From assembly GCA_002839505.1 (NCBI GenBank), contig PGYE01000001.1, positions 166,459-230,458 of the forward strand: a DNA stretch of 64,000 nucleotides, read 5' to 3'. The stretch's first letter is position 1. Each line of letters opens with the position of its first letter. Below the pieces are notes generated by a model. That model made no database searches. It saw nothing but the letters and a program-made list of their open reading frames with translations, and had not been told where the DNA came from. The position numbers and the translations under genes were made by a program. Source of the DNA: Candidatus Peregrinibacteria bacterium HGW-Peregrinibacteria-1 (GTDB lineage: Bacteria > Patescibacteriota > Gracilibacteria > UBA1369 > LOWO2-01-FULL-3). Below, in pieces: positions 1 to 9,776 of the stretch.

Positions 1-1028
1 GCAAATCCATAGTTCACCGTCTCTAAGATCACATTTCCCTCGGCATCAAAATTCGCATACCCCTTATTCTCCACCCATTCCTGGCTGTTCTGCGCCACCA
101 TATACATCACCCTATCCACCACCATATCCTTCACATCCTCATTCGGCACCACCCAAAACTGACATCCCTCACTACCTGTATTATGATTATATCCGGTCTG
201 CCTCGAAACCACCCACACCCCATTCGCATTAAGCCAGTCTTTATTACTCGGTATCTCATTAATACACTTTCTGGTCGTATCAGGATCAACCGATTGATAA
301 CTAAACCACAAACCGTCAGGCCATGTCTGAACCCCCGCATCAACATATGGATATATATCTGAATTTCCATCTGTTATATTATAAACTCGCAATTGTTCAT
401 TACTAATTGCTCTCAACTTCCCATCTGTACCCTTAAACAAGTAAGCATTACTAAGAGGAACCACAAATTTTTGCTGACAATTACTTGCCATAAACTGTCT
501 GGTAACTGGATCATAATCCACATTGTGGCACTCAGAATTTGTCGAGTAATATTTCCCCTCAAAAAATATCCCATAAGTCTTAGAAGCATACGCTGGAGGA
601 GTATCATCCAAAATTTGTCTCACATCCGTTTCCGGTCTTCCCAGACAAGCCTCAAAGCTCTCTCCCTGATCATCACAGACCACTGAATACATACGATATT
701 CCTCATCACCTACAGACGGCGAACTCGAAAAAAGTATCGTCTTCACTCCAGCCGGAGAATCTTCTGCTTCAATAAAAACTATATTTTGAGCCTTCACGCT
801 AAGTGGCGCAAAGTTCACATATCCCACACCTTCCATATTTTGAGACTCCAACGCCGTCAGAGCAGCTCTTTGCACCGCCACCTTACTGCCCGCTATAGTG
901 TCAGAAACATCGGTAATTACATCAGGATGCTGATTCACATTATTCTTCACTCCCTCGTCACATCCGCCCAGCGCAAAAACCGCAGTAGCCGCTGCAACCA
1001 GATTTTTCAAGCTCCGTTTAACGCCCAT
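1..1028 (-). CDS. Putative lipoprotein, C-terminus cut by window edge
   Basis: An open frame runs on the minus strand from an ATG at 1028 to the window start, giving about 342 residues with no stop. The N-terminus is a lipoprotein signal: a short basic start, a hydrophobic stretch and the lipobox-like LGGC at residues 20-23, so the mature protein would be lipid-anchored after Lgt (a gene for which lies at 53186) and signal peptidase II. The rest is soluble in appearance, rich in Asp, Asn, Tyr and Trp, with several cysteines (for example VVCDD, EACLG, SECHN) that could form disulfides outside the cell. I do not recognise a family. It follows the PilX-like gene after 62 bases on the same strand, so the two may act together at the cell surface. 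Confidence 0.75.
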   Translation of the reverse strand, partial: MGVKRSLKNLVAAATAVFALGGCDEGVKNNVNQHPDVITDVSDTIAGSKVAVQRAALTALESQNMEGVGYVNFAPLSVKAQNIVFIEAEDSPAGVKTILFSSSPSVGDEEYRMYSVVCDDQGESFEACLGRPETDVRQILDDTPPAYASKTYGIFFEGKYYSTNSECHNVDYDPVTRQFMASNCQQKFVVPLSNAYLFKGTDGKLRAISNEQLRVYNITDGNSDIYPYVDAGVQTWPDGLWFSYQSVDPDTTRKCINEIPSNKDWLNANGVWVVSRQTGYNHNTGSEGCQFWVVPNEDVKDMVVDRVMYMVAQNSQEWVENKGYANFDAEGNVILETVNYGF

Positions 1029-1038
1029 AATTTGCCCT

Positions 1039-1060
1039 TAATATGTAATTAAACATATTA
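1039..1060. repeat. Short inverted repeat upstream of the lipoprotein gene
   Basis: Arms TAATATGT and ACATATTA (8 bp, perfect) flank a 6-base AATTAA spacer, in the 62-base gap between the PilX-like gene and the lipoprotein start. It has no T-tract, so an operator or a weak hairpin is more likely than a terminator. The function is unknown. Confidence 0.4.
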
Positions 1061-1090
1061 CATATTTTATGGCTCTCGTCAAGACATTTT

Positions 1091-2437
1091 CTAGTTTTGG
1101 ACCGCAAAATCCACTAAGTTTATTCGCTCAGGCTTCGTAAAAACTCGCTCTGCAACATTCCCATTTACATTAACCCGCGACTCCCCATAGTTAAGCGGCG
1201 ACCCCATCATTACATCGCTTACCACCTGATACTCTAAATACCGCAAATCTTTACCAGTTGCCCTCAACCGGTTACTCAAATAAAAAGTTAACACCGGTTT
1301 CTCCACCTCCGCCAAGAATCCTTCAAAGCTAGAACTTCCATCCTGATAAATATATTCAGACACATATGGATTGGTACTAACATTTTTCCCTTGTCTACCG
1401 CTAGGATTGAAAAAAACAAAATCCTTACCCTTTAAATCATTTATCAATTCCCCATTTAACTCTGTACTCGTTAACAAGCTCCCTCCTTGCCCAATTATCC
1501 CACACGCATATTTTGACCCGTTCGTTTTCGTACAAGTACCAGTTATCTGCCACTGCACCAACACATCAGGATTATTACTATCCAAGTCATACCTTTCCGC
1601 CGTCGGACAATTAGTCGGATCCAGCACTACCGGATTGATATCTGCCGGGCTTGGATCCCAGCCCGGCTCACAAGGAGTCCTCAGCCGCACAATAAAGGTG
1701 TCTGCCATCGGCGGAGTTGCTCCCGGAGGATTGAAAAACGGATTCACCACCCCTGCATCAGTCGTGTAATAAAGCGGTATTGCCACACGATCATTCGCAC
1801 TCGACCCAAACTCTATCCGATTCCAATTACAAGAATGATCCAACTGCCTCACATGATAATTCGCCACAGTTTGCACAAATTTTCCCATATGATTTACTAA
1901 TTGCACGGCCGATGTCGCCGCTCCTTCCGGAAATGGCTCATAAAGATTACATCTCTCCCCGGCAGTCCCCTTTCCGGGCAATGGAATTGTATAACAAGGC
2001 GTCGTATCATCAGCCGTAAAACCGTAATCATAAGAACCATCAACAGCAGTACAGTTCGTAAAATACTCTCCATCCTCCGCACGCCCCTTTATCTTCAAAG
2101 AAAGTCCCACCTCGTTATCAGCAAAAAAACTCGCCCCAAAAAAACTATGAATCCTCGTACAAAACTCCTCATTCACCCCAAACCCACCGGGACTATCAAA
2201 ATCCTCATCCAGACACTCGATAACCTGATTAAACCCCGCCGTCTTATTAACCAGCTGATAATGCAAATACTCCGTCGCGCTCTTTCCGACACTCGCAGCC
2301 TGCCTAGCATCCTCGCTATTTTTAATACTCCGCAAACTATTCATCGTCGTCATCTGCACCGACACCAAAAACACAGCGATCAAACCAGAAATAGCCAGCG
2401 CCACAATCGAAATTATTCCTCGAGGATTCTTTTTCAT
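1091..2437 (-). CDS. PilX-like membrane-anchored protein
   Basis: This 448-residue protein starts MKKNPRGIISIVALAISGL, that is, a short basic leader, then one hydrophobic helix (about residues 8-27), then a polar helix (SIKNSEDARQAASVGKSATEYL). That layout matches PilX/GspK-type minor pilin N-termini, in which a Gly-hydrophobic segment is followed by a long amphipathic helix. A canonical GFTLIE prepilin motif is absent. The remaining 400 residues form a large Cys-containing extracellular domain with paired cysteines (for example ECLDEDF, EEFCTR, NCTAVD, PCYTIP) and no family I recognise. It lies 64 bases after topA and 62 bases before a lipoprotein gene, all on the minus strand. The likely role is a surface or type IV pilus-associated protein; that is inferred from the N-terminus alone. 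Confidence 0.6.
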   Translation of the reverse strand: MKKNPRGIISIVALAISGLIAVFLVSVQMTTMNSLRSIKNSEDARQAASVGKSATEYLHYQLVNKTAGFNQVIECLDEDFDSPGGFGVNEEFCTRIHSFFGASFFADNEVGLSLKIKGRAEDGEYFTNCTAVDGSYDYGFTADDTTPCYTIPLPGKGTAGERCNLYEPFPEGAATSAVQLVNHMGKFVQTVANYHVRQLDHSCNWNRIEFGSSANDRVAIPLYYTTDAGVVNPFFNPPGATPPMADTFIVRLRTPCEPGWDPSPADINPVVLDPTNCPTAERYDLDSNNPDVLVQWQITGTCTKTNGSKYACGIIGQGGSLLTSTELNGELINDLKGKDFVFFNPSGRQGKNVSTNPYVSEYIYQDGSSSFEGFLAEVEKPVLTFYLSNRLRATGKDLRYLEYQVVSDVMMGSPLNYGESRVNVNGNVAERVFTKPERINLVDFAVQN

Positions 2438-2501
2438 AAATAAAATGAGGTTAACCGTACAAAATCCATTATAGCCACTATTTCCAAATTATCACAATTC
2501 G

Positions 2502-4850
2502 CTATTTCTTCTTCCCAAACCTACCACCCTTTCCCTTTGTCTCCCTCTTCTTCTTCAGCATCTCCACCGCCACATCAAAAGTAATGTCCTTCGGCTCAAC
2601 CCCCTTCCTCAGCGAAACATTCGTCTTTCCATCCGTCACATACGGCCCAAACCTCCCATCCTTAACAAAAATCTCCCCTTTTGACTCCGGATCCACCCCA
2701 AGCTCGGCAATCGGCTCCATCATCTTCTTTTTTCGCACCGCCTCCTCCTTAATAATTCGCACCGCCTCTTCCAGCTTCACGGTATGTGGATTAACATCCG
2801 GCGGCAAAGAATAATTCTTCTTTCCATGCTTCAAATAAGGCCCGAATCTCCCATCGCTCACAATCACCTCCTCGCCCTCACTAACCCCCAAGCTCTTCGG
2901 CAACGCCAAAAACACCATCGCCTCCTCCAAAGTAATATTATCAATATAAACATCATTTGGAATCGATGCTCTTCTAGGCTTCTCCGTCATAGCATCAAGC
3001 TCCTCCTTCGTAAAATTACCAAGCTGCACATATGGCCCAAACCTCCCATGTCTAGCCACCACCTCCAGTCCACTCTTCTCATCAACTCCCAAAGCTCGCT
3101 CCTTCATAACATCCTCCTTCTTTACACTATCGCCCTTATCCACAATATTTTCATGAAACGGGGTATAAAACTCCCTAATCATCGGAACCCACTCCTGCTT
3201 CCCCTCCTCCACACTATCCAGCTTGTCCTCCATCTCCGCTGTAAACTTATAGTCAACAATATTCCTAAAATGCTCCACCAAGAAATCCGTCACCACCAAA
3301 GCAATATCCATCGGCCGCAAAGACTTCCCCTCCTTCTCAATATAGCCACGGGTAATTATCGTACTGATCGTCGGCGCATATGTACTCGGCCTCCCAATCC
3401 CCTCCTGCTCCAGCTTCTTAACCAATGAAGCCTCCGTATATCTCGCCGGTGGCTTTGTAAAATGCTGCGTCGAATTCATCTTCTTCAACGCCACCACCTC
3501 GCCGACCGCTAATTCCGGCAACACCTTCTCCCCCAACACCGCTCCCTCATCATCACTATCACTACCCTCCATGTAAACCTCCATAAACCCCGCAAACCTC
3601 ACCACCTGTCCAGTCGCCCTAAAAGTATATCCAGTCGACTTCTCAGCCTTAAACGCCTCAATATCAACCCCAGTCTGATCAAGTATCGCCTGCTTCATCT
3701 GACAAGCTATCGTTCGCTTCCAAATCAAGCTGTACAGCTTAAACTGATCCGCCGTTAAATACTTCTTAACCATCTCCGGCTTCTTCGTCAAATCCACTGG
3801 TCTAATCGCCTCATGCGCCTCCTGCGCGCCCTTTTTTCCCTTATAAAATCTCGGCTCTGCCAGCGCAAACTCCTTCCCAAACTCATTCGCTATCACCTTC
3901 TTCGCTGTATCCAAAGCCAACTTCGACAAACTAACACTATCCGTTCTCATATATGTAATCAAACCCACCTCACCATCACCCAAATTAATTCCCTCATAAA
4001 GCCCCTGCGCCACCATCATCGTCTTCTTCACGGAAAAATTCAGCTTTCTCGAAGCCTCCTGCTGCAATGTAGATGTTGTAAACGGTGGTGCTGGATTCTT
4101 CTTAACCTCCTTTTTTTGAACATCCACCACTTTATAACTCGCCCCCTCAATCGCCCCCAAAACCTTCTCGGCCTCCTCAGAACTCTTCACCTCAAACTTC
4201 TTCCCCAAATACTTTTGCAAATGTCCCTCAAAAGTCGACTTGCCACCCTTCTTCAAGAAATCCCCAAAAATTTTCCAATACTCTTCCGGTTTAAAAGCCT
4301 CAATCTCCCTCTCTCTATCCACAATCAATCTCACCGCCACACTCTGAACCCTTCCCGCTGATAATCCATATTTTATCTTTTTCCACAAAAGCGGCGAAAG
4401 CTCATATCCCACCAATCGATCCAAAACGCGCCGCGCCTGCTGGGCATCAACAACATTCATATTAATCGACTTCGGATTTGCCACCGCCTCCTCAATCGCC
4501 GACTTCGTAATCTCATGAAAAACAATCCTATGTGTCTTCTTATCTTTTTTCACACCAAGCGCATGCAGCAAATGCCAACCAATCGCCTCCCCTTCGCGAT
4601 CCTCATCCGTCGCGATCCATAGTGTTTCCGCATCCTTCAAATCTTTCTTAAGCCCCGCTACCACCTTTTTCTTCTCCTCCGTCACCTCATATGTAGGATG
4701 AAAATCCTTCTCCACATCCACTCCCAGCCCCGATTTCGGCAAATCTCTAATATGCCCCATTGAGGCCACCACCTTATACTTACTCCCTAAAAACTTCGAA
4801 ATCGTTCTTGCCTTTGCCGGAGACTCGACAATAACTAAATTTTTTGCCAT
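2502..4850 (-). CDS. topA: DNA topoisomerase I
   Basis: Type IA topoisomerase that relaxes negative supercoils by cutting one strand. The 782-residue protein opens with the Toprim domain (KNLVIVESPAKA, then ATDEDREGEAIGWH with the metal-binding acidic residues) and carries the active-site tyrosine in LITYMRTDS near residue 300. The C-terminus has no zinc-finger repeats; instead three GRFGPY repeats (about residues 630, 690 and 750) match the Toprim_Crpt type of tail. The ATG at 4850 is chosen because Toprim homology begins there; a TTG 27 bases upstream is in frame but adds only a Lys-rich stub. It is preceded by a 316-base gap and HU on the opposite strand. Confidence 0.97.
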   Translation of the reverse strand: MAKNLVIVESPAKARTISKFLGSKYKVVASMGHIRDLPKSGLGVDVEKDFHPTYEVTEEKKKVVAGLKKDLKDAETLWIATDEDREGEAIGWHLLHALGVKKDKKTHRIVFHEITKSAIEEAVANPKSINMNVVDAQQARRVLDRLVGYELSPLLWKKIKYGLSAGRVQSVAVRLIVDREREIEAFKPEEYWKIFGDFLKKGGKSTFEGHLQKYLGKKFEVKSSEEAEKVLGAIEGASYKVVDVQKKEVKKNPAPPFTTSTLQQEASRKLNFSVKKTMMVAQGLYEGINLGDGEVGLITYMRTDSVSLSKLALDTAKKVIANEFGKEFALAEPRFYKGKKGAQEAHEAIRPVDLTKKPEMVKKYLTADQFKLYSLIWKRTIACQMKQAILDQTGVDIEAFKAEKSTGYTFRATGQVVRFAGFMEVYMEGSDSDDEGAVLGEKVLPELAVGEVVALKKMNSTQHFTKPPARYTEASLVKKLEQEGIGRPSTYAPTISTIITRGYIEKEGKSLRPMDIALVVTDFLVEHFRNIVDYKFTAEMEDKLDSVEEGKQEWVPMIREFYTPFHENIVDKGDSVKKEDVMKERALGVDEKSGLEVVARHGRFGPYVQLGNFTKEELDAMTEKPRRASIPNDVYIDNITLEEAMVFLALPKSLGVSEGEEVIVSDGRFGPYLKHGKKNYSLPPDVNPHTVKLEEAVRIIKEEAVRKKKMMEPIAELGVDPESKGEIFVKDGRFGPYVTDGKTNVSLRKGVEPKDITFDVAVEMLKKKRETKGKGGRFGKKK

Positions 4851-5067
4851 ACTCTTTTTTATTTTCTTAAGTAACAAATTTCTAACACTATAGACTCCGA
4901 ACCGTCAACAAGGAAAGACAATCCCACAGCAAAAGACCCAAATCACCCCTTAGCCACAAAACAACCCCCAAAAGATAGCAAGGGCAATAAAACGGCTTCA
5001 AACCTTGCAAATCTCAACGGCAAACCTGAAAAACAACCCCAAAAACGGCTTATTCACAACAAATAAC
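4851..5067. other. A/C-rich gap between topA and the HU promoter
   Basis: This divergent gap has no convincing ORF or RNA gene. The top strand is very poor in G. The hexamer-plus AACGGCTT occurs twice (about 4991 and 5044), which may be chance. The topA promoter should lie here, but no clear -35/-10 pair was found on the minus strand. Confidence 0.4.
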
Positions 5068-5095
5068 TTGATTTACCCCATATCGCTCCTATAAT
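5068..5095 (+). promoter_or_regulatory. Sigma-70-type promoter of the HU gene
   Basis: A -35 TTGATT (5068-5073) and a perfect -10 TATAAT (5090-5095) are 16 bases apart, about 70 bases before the HU start. This is one of the best promoter matches in the window and fits a highly expressed gene. Confidence 0.75.
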
Positions 5096-5166
5096 TACAA
5101 AGGTTTTTCTAAGGCGCTCAAACGCATTAACAAACCAAGCATATTTATTTCCTAACCAAGCTAACT

Positions 5167-5442
5167 ATGACAAAACAAGATCTAGTTGCTGGTGCAGCAC
5201 AAGCAGCAGGCGTTACTAAAAAAGACGCAAGCGCAGTTCTAGAAGCAGTTCTAGAACAAGTTACAAAAGCCCTTAAAAAAGGTGACAGCGTAACTATTAC
5301 TGGTTTCGGTACCTTCCGTGTTTCTCACAGAGCAGCACGTACTGGTGTTAACCCAAGAAACCCAAGTGAAAAAATCAAAATCCCTGCAATGAAGCTTCCT
5401 GCTTTCAAAGCTGGTAAATCTCTAAAAGACGCAGTTAAATAG
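5167..5442 (+). CDS. hup: HU-family DNA-binding protein
   Basis: A 91-residue HU/IHF-family nucleoid protein, which bends and compacts DNA as a dimer. The N-terminal helices (MTKQDLVAGAAQAAGVTKKD) are followed by the diagnostic GFGTFRVSHRAARTGVNPRN segment, then the beta arm and the C-terminal helix (AFKAGKSLKDAV). Length is normal. It is a single-gene transcript with its own promoter (5068-5095) and a strong hairpin terminator (5460-5494). Its codons are less C-biased than the neighbours (GCA, GTT, CGT, GGT), as expected for a highly expressed gene. Confidence 0.96.
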   Translation: MTKQDLVAGAAQAAGVTKKDASAVLEAVLEQVTKALKKGDSVTITGFGTFRVSHRAARTGVNPRNPSEKIKIPAMKLPAFKAGKSLKDAVK

Positions 5443-5459
5443 TCTTTTTCTTTTTCACC

Positions 5460-5494
5460 AAAAACCCTTTCGCTAGCGAAAGGGTTTTTCTTTT
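5460..5494. terminator. Bidirectional intrinsic terminator between HU and an orphan gene
   Basis: A perfect 15-bp inverted repeat (5460-5474 and 5475-5489, core TTCGCTAGCGAA) has five A on the left and a T-tract on the right. It can therefore end HU transcripts on the plus strand and the convergent gene (stop at 5502) on the minus strand. Confidence 0.9.
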
Positions 5495-5501
5495 CACCAA
5501 A

Positions 5502-6158
5502 TTAATTTTGTTCTCTATCCAAACTCACCGCCACTTCAGCCCCCATCCTTTCAATTAACCCATTATCTCGCACCCTATCAATCAATCCAGTTTCCATAAG
5601 CTTCAGGAAAATCCCAAACAGATCAAAATCAAGCCTTGGCCCTTCTGATCGCCCCAATATCTCCAAAACCGCCTCAATTCCTTGCTCGCTGCACATCCCC
5701 ATCAAAACCTCTTCTTCTACATGGCTAAACTTTTTCAGATTAATTGAAAGCCATTCGGTTTGAGTTTGCTTACCGTTAAAAAGTATCTCCTTTGCCAACC
5801 TATTATCCGTATCTCCATCAACCCCAACTTCACATTTTTGCCAGTCGACCGCATACGCATGCCCCGCCTCCATCAACCATAGCGCCCACTCCGAGCTCCA
5901 CCTGCTCTTCCTGTCCATAAACGACTTAACCGCAAAAAAATACCCTTTGTCTAAAAGTTCCTTAACCGCAGAAGGATTGCCTGTCATCAAAAGCTCCATT
6001 TCTTCAGTTGATAACTCCTTCTCGTCCTTATCAAAGACACCTTCAACAAGACTCCTCGTCGTCGTCTTCATATTTCCAACCAAACCTTCCGGCAAAATAA
6101 TATTATTTACAGAACCTGAAACGGTCTCAACACCTCTCCCAAATGTTTCCAATTCCAT
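5502..6158 (-). CDS. Hypothetical soluble acidic protein
   Basis: A 218-residue protein starting at an ATG at 6158. No signal peptide, membrane segment or known motif is visible. It is acidic and mostly helical in appearance, with LSTEEMELLMTGNPSAVKELLDKGYFFAVKSF resembling a helical hairpin repeat of the kind found in ankyrin-like or HEAT-like proteins, but I cannot assign a family. It converges on HU with a shared terminator and diverges from pheS. Its G-rich sense strand fits the window's strand bias, so it looks resident rather than newly acquired. Confidence 0.65.
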   Translation of the reverse strand: MELETFGRGVETVSGSVNNIILPEGLVGNMKTTTRSLVEGVFDKDEKELSTEEMELLMTGNPSAVKELLDKGYFFAVKSFMDRKSRWSSEWALWLMEAGHAYAVDWQKCEVGVDGDTDNRLAKEILFNGKQTQTEWLSINLKKFSHVEEEVLMGMCSEQGIEAVLEILGRSEGPRLDFDLFGIFLKLMETGLIDRVRDNGLIERMGAEVAVSLDREQN

Positions 6159-6290
6159 GAGAAATTTGTTAGAAATTATAAAGTTTAAAGAATCTAATTA
6201 CATAGTGGAATAAACACAAGCTATAAATCATATAATCCATTGAAAAATTCCCAAAAAGTGAGTAAATTAGCCGAGCTACAAAACAGCACA

Positions 6291-7331
6291 ATGGAAAAAC
6301 AATTAAACACATTACAAGAAGATGCTCTCGAGTCTCTCAAAAAAATAAACAACCTTGAAAAACTCAAAGAGCTCGAAGTCGAATACCTCGGAAGAAAAGG
6401 AAAACTCACCGAGATTCTTCGAGGACTCAAAGATGTCCCCGCCGAACAAAAACCTCTAGCCGGCCAGCTTTCCAACAAGGTTAAAACCATAATATCCGAT
6501 GCCATCGAGGCCAAAAAACAAGAAATTGAACGCATCGATGTAGAAAAATCTCTCAACGAAGGTTTTTTTGACACCACCGCCCCCTCAACCTCATCTCAAA
6601 TCGGCACCATCCACCCCGTCTTTGAAACCCTCACAGAAGTCGAAAACATCTTCAGCCAAATGGGGTTCACCATTGCCGATGGCCCTGAAATAGAATCTGA
6701 ATACTACAATTTCACCGCCCTTAATATCCCCGACGACCATCCTGCTCGCGACATGCAAGACACCTTCTTCGTCGAACAAACCCAACACCCCGAACACGGC
6801 CACCAAGTCCTCAGAACCCAAACCTCACCCGTACAAATCCGCGCCATGAAAGAACACGGCGCCCCCCTAAGGCTTATCGCCCCAGGTAGAGTTTTCCGCA
6901 ATGAAGCCACCGACGCCAGTCACGACTCCACCTTCCATCAAGTAGAAGGTCTATTAATTGACAAAGATATCTCAATCGCTCACCTAAAAGGAGTATTAGA
7001 ACAATTCCTTACCCGCCTTTTTGACAAAAAAGTTTCGGTCCGTTTCCGTCCCGGTTATTTCCCCTTTGTTGAGCCGGGTTTTGAGGTCGACTTCTCATGC
7101 CTAATTTGTGAAGGCAAAGGTTGCCGCGTCTGCAAGCACCTCGGCTGGGTTGAATTTATGGGAGCCGGAATGGTTCACCCTAATGTACTCAAAGCCGGAG
7201 AAATTGATAGCGAAAAATACCAAGGATGGGCCTTTGGATTTGGGCTTACTCGTCTTGTCATGATGCGCTACAAAATCCCCGACATCCGCTTGCTCACAAG
7301 CGGTGATCTCAGATTTTTAAAACAATTTTAA
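6291..7331 (+). CDS. pheS: Phenylalanyl-tRNA synthetase alpha subunit
   Basis: Class II synthetase catalytic subunit, which charges tRNA-Phe as an alpha2-beta2 complex with PheT. The 346-residue protein has the N-terminal coiled coil (ELEVEYLGRKGKLTEILRGL), motif 2 (VFRNEATDASHDSTFHQVEG) and motif 3 (AFGFGLTRLVMMRYKIPDIR). A CxxC pair (CLICEGKGCRVC, about residues 267-278) may bind zinc, as in some other bacterial PheS. The ATG at 6291 gives the usual length; a TTG at 6240 is in frame but adds an unconserved leader. The stop overlaps the pheT start (TAATG), so the two are translationally coupled. It heads a probable operon to 13784. A TATAAT at 6232-6237 may be its -10 box. Confidence 0.97.
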   Translation: MEKQLNTLQEDALESLKKINNLEKLKELEVEYLGRKGKLTEILRGLKDVPAEQKPLAGQLSNKVKTIISDAIEAKKQEIERIDVEKSLNEGFFDTTAPSTSSQIGTIHPVFETLTEVENIFSQMGFTIADGPEIESEYYNFTALNIPDDHPARDMQDTFFVEQTQHPEHGHQVLRTQTSPVQIRAMKEHGAPLRLIAPGRVFRNEATDASHDSTFHQVEGLLIDKDISIAHLKGVLEQFLTRLFDKKVSVRFRPGYFPFVEPGFEVDFSCLICEGKGCRVCKHLGWVEFMGAGMVHPNVLKAGEIDSEKYQGWAFGFGLTRLVMMRYKIPDIRLLTSGDLRFLKQF

Positions 7332-9742
7332 TGTTAATATCACTCAACTGGCTCAGAGAATTCATCGACATTCCCTCGGACTTTTCACCTGAAGAGCTCG
7401 CAAATCGCCTTACCCTGAAAACCGCCGAGATCGAAACCGTCATCAAACAAGGAAAACACCTCGACGATATTGTCATTGGTAAAATCCAAAAACTATCACC
7501 GCATCCTGATGCCGACTCCCTAACCATCGCCACAACTGATATCGGTGATCAATCCCTCCAAATAGTCTGTGGTGGTGCCAACCTGAAAGAAAACATGTTG
7601 GTAGCTGTTGCCAAAATCGGCGCCACTGTCTCCTGGCACGGAACCGAGACCATCACCATGAAAAAAACTAAAATCCGCGGTGTCGAAAGCCACGGAATGA
7701 TCTGCGCCGGTGAAGAAATCGACATTGACGACCCCAACGCCGGCCCTAAAGACATTCTTGACCTCACCTATCTCAAATCCGCACCTGGCACACCCCTCGC
7801 AACCGCCCTCTCCCTCAACGACATCATTTTCGAATTCGACAACAAATCTTTGACTCACCGCCCCGACCTCTGGGGTCATTACGGAATTGCTCGCGAAATA
7901 TCTGCCCTCACTAAATTCCCATTAAAGGTCTTCCGTCCAACTACACAAATCCCCGAAACCGGCAAATCCCCACAAGTAACAGTCGAAACCCCTGAACTTT
8001 GCCCTCGCTACAGCGCCATAATTGTCGAAAACATCGTCGTCGAAGAATCGCCCGCCTGGCTTAAATCAAGACTGAAATCTGTCGATCACGGCACACACAA
8101 CAACATCGTCGACATTACTAACTATGTCATGGCCGAAACCGGACAGCCTCTTCACGCCTTCGACCTCGACAACATTAAAGAAGGAATCGTCGTTCGCTCC
8201 GCAAAACCAAAAGAAAAAATCACCACACTAAAAGACGAAGAGAAAACTCTTTCAACCGACAATTTAGTCATCGCCGATCATGAAAAACCGCTCGCAATCG
8301 CCGGCATCATCGGCGGCAAACACAGCGGTGTAACAACAAAAACCACCTCCATTCTTATTGAATCCGCAAATTTCAAAGCCGCTCCCGTCCGTAATACATC
8401 CTCCAAACTAGGAATCCGCACCGACTCCCTCCAACGCTTTGAAAAATCTCTCGACCCGCACCTCACGACCATAGCTCTCAAAAGAGCCTTGGAAATGATC
8501 CTCAAAGTCTGTCCCCAGGCCAAAATTTCCGGTCCAATTACCGACATCAACAACTTTGACTACAAACCCGTAATCATCAAATTAAACACTGAAAAGGCCC
8601 GCACCAAAATCGGTGTCAACATCAGCAATAAGCGCATCAGCGAAATATTAGCAAGCTTACACTTCGAGATAACCGAAGAAAAAGAAGACAGTTTCACCGT
8701 AAAAGTACCTAGTTTCAGGTCAACAAAAGATGTCCTCATCGAAGAAGACCTCATCGAAGAAATCGCCCGCATTCACGGCTATGAAGAAATTGACGAAAAA
8801 ATCCCCCGCCTTCCCCTGCACCTTCCCGCAAAAACGCCACTCCGAGACGCCACCATCGAAGCCAGAAAAACACTCTCCTATGGCCTTGGCTTCAACGAAG
8901 TCCTCAACTACTCCTACTACGGGATAACCGACATCAAAAACTGCCTCTTAAGCGAATCTGACCATCTGACAATTAAAAACTCCTTATCACAAGAGCAAAC
9001 TCACATGATTATCAGCCACCTCCCCAATCTGCTAAAAAATGTCCAAACCAACATCAAAAATTTCCCAGACTTAAAGCTCTACGAAATCGCGCGCACCTTC
9101 CGCCCCACCGACGACTTTTTCCCAGTTGAAGACACCTACCTCTCTGGAATTATTACCAGCCCGAAAAATCAAAGTCCCTTCTATGACAGCAAAGGCGTCA
9201 TTGAGCACCTCGCCCATTCTTTAGATATAAAACTACCACGACCCGTCCCTCAAATTACTGCCACACCCTACGCCCACCCAAAACAAGCCATCACCTACCT
9301 ATCTCCGTCCGGCGCGACTTTGGCAAAATGCTACCATCTACACCCCCTCGTACTGAGAAATTTTGATCTAGAAAACTTCCAAGTCTCCGGATTCGAAATA
9401 AATCTATCAGAATTAATCTCACTAAAAAAAGTCTCAAAAACATTCAAGCAAATCCCCAAATTCCCAGCAAGCAGTATCGATATTTCCGTTATTTTCAGCC
9501 TTGATGTCGAAGTACAATCAGCCATAGATGTAATAAAGAAGTCCAACCAAGCGTTAATAGAAAGTGTAGCCCTCTTTGACAATTACCAAGGGCCCGGAAT
9601 TCCCGACAATAAAAAGGCACTAGCCTTCAAGATCAATCTTCGCGCCGCCGAAAGGACTTTAACCGATGAAGAAGTCTCCAGTGCCCAAAAAAATATATTT
9701 AACAACCTAGAAACCCTTGGTGGTACAATAAGAAACAAATAG
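7331..9742 (+). CDS. pheT: Phenylalanyl-tRNA synthetase beta subunit
   Basis: An 803-residue partner of PheS with the full set of domains: the N-terminal region (MLISLNWLREFIDIP), the EMAP/tRNA-binding fold (about 40-150, with LQIVCGGANLKENMLVAVAKIGA), the B3/B4 editing domain (about 210-390, with NNIVDITNYVMAETGQPLHAFD), B5 (about 400-470, with EDLIEEIARIHGYEEI), the catalytic-like core, and the C-terminal anticodon-binding FDX-ACB domain (about 700-803, with RAAERTLTDEEV). Length matches the family. It overlaps pheS by one base and is followed after 34 bases by the penicillin-binding protein gene. Confidence 0.97.
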   Translation: MLISLNWLREFIDIPSDFSPEELANRLTLKTAEIETVIKQGKHLDDIVIGKIQKLSPHPDADSLTIATTDIGDQSLQIVCGGANLKENMLVAVAKIGATVSWHGTETITMKKTKIRGVESHGMICAGEEIDIDDPNAGPKDILDLTYLKSAPGTPLATALSLNDIIFEFDNKSLTHRPDLWGHYGIAREISALTKFPLKVFRPTTQIPETGKSPQVTVETPELCPRYSAIIVENIVVEESPAWLKSRLKSVDHGTHNNIVDITNYVMAETGQPLHAFDLDNIKEGIVVRSAKPKEKITTLKDEEKTLSTDNLVIADHEKPLAIAGIIGGKHSGVTTKTTSILIESANFKAAPVRNTSSKLGIRTDSLQRFEKSLDPHLTTIALKRALEMILKVCPQAKISGPITDINNFDYKPVIIKLNTEKARTKIGVNISNKRISEILASLHFEITEEKEDSFTVKVPSFRSTKDVLIEEDLIEEIARIHGYEEIDEKIPRLPLHLPAKTPLRDATIEARKTLSYGLGFNEVLNYSYYGITDIKNCLLSESDHLTIKNSLSQEQTHMIISHLPNLLKNVQTNIKNFPDLKLYEIARTFRPTDDFFPVEDTYLSGIITSPKNQSPFYDSKGVIEHLAHSLDIKLPRPVPQITATPYAHPKQAITYLSPSGATLAKCYHLHPLVLRNFDLENFQVSGFEINLSELISLKKVSKTFKQIPKFPASSIDISVIFSLDVEVQSAIDVIKKSNQALIESVALFDNYQGPGIPDNKKALAFKINLRAAERTLTDEEVSSAQKNIFNNLETLGGTIRNK

Positions 9743-9776
9743 TATTATCGCATGTTATCAAGTCTAACCTTCCCAT

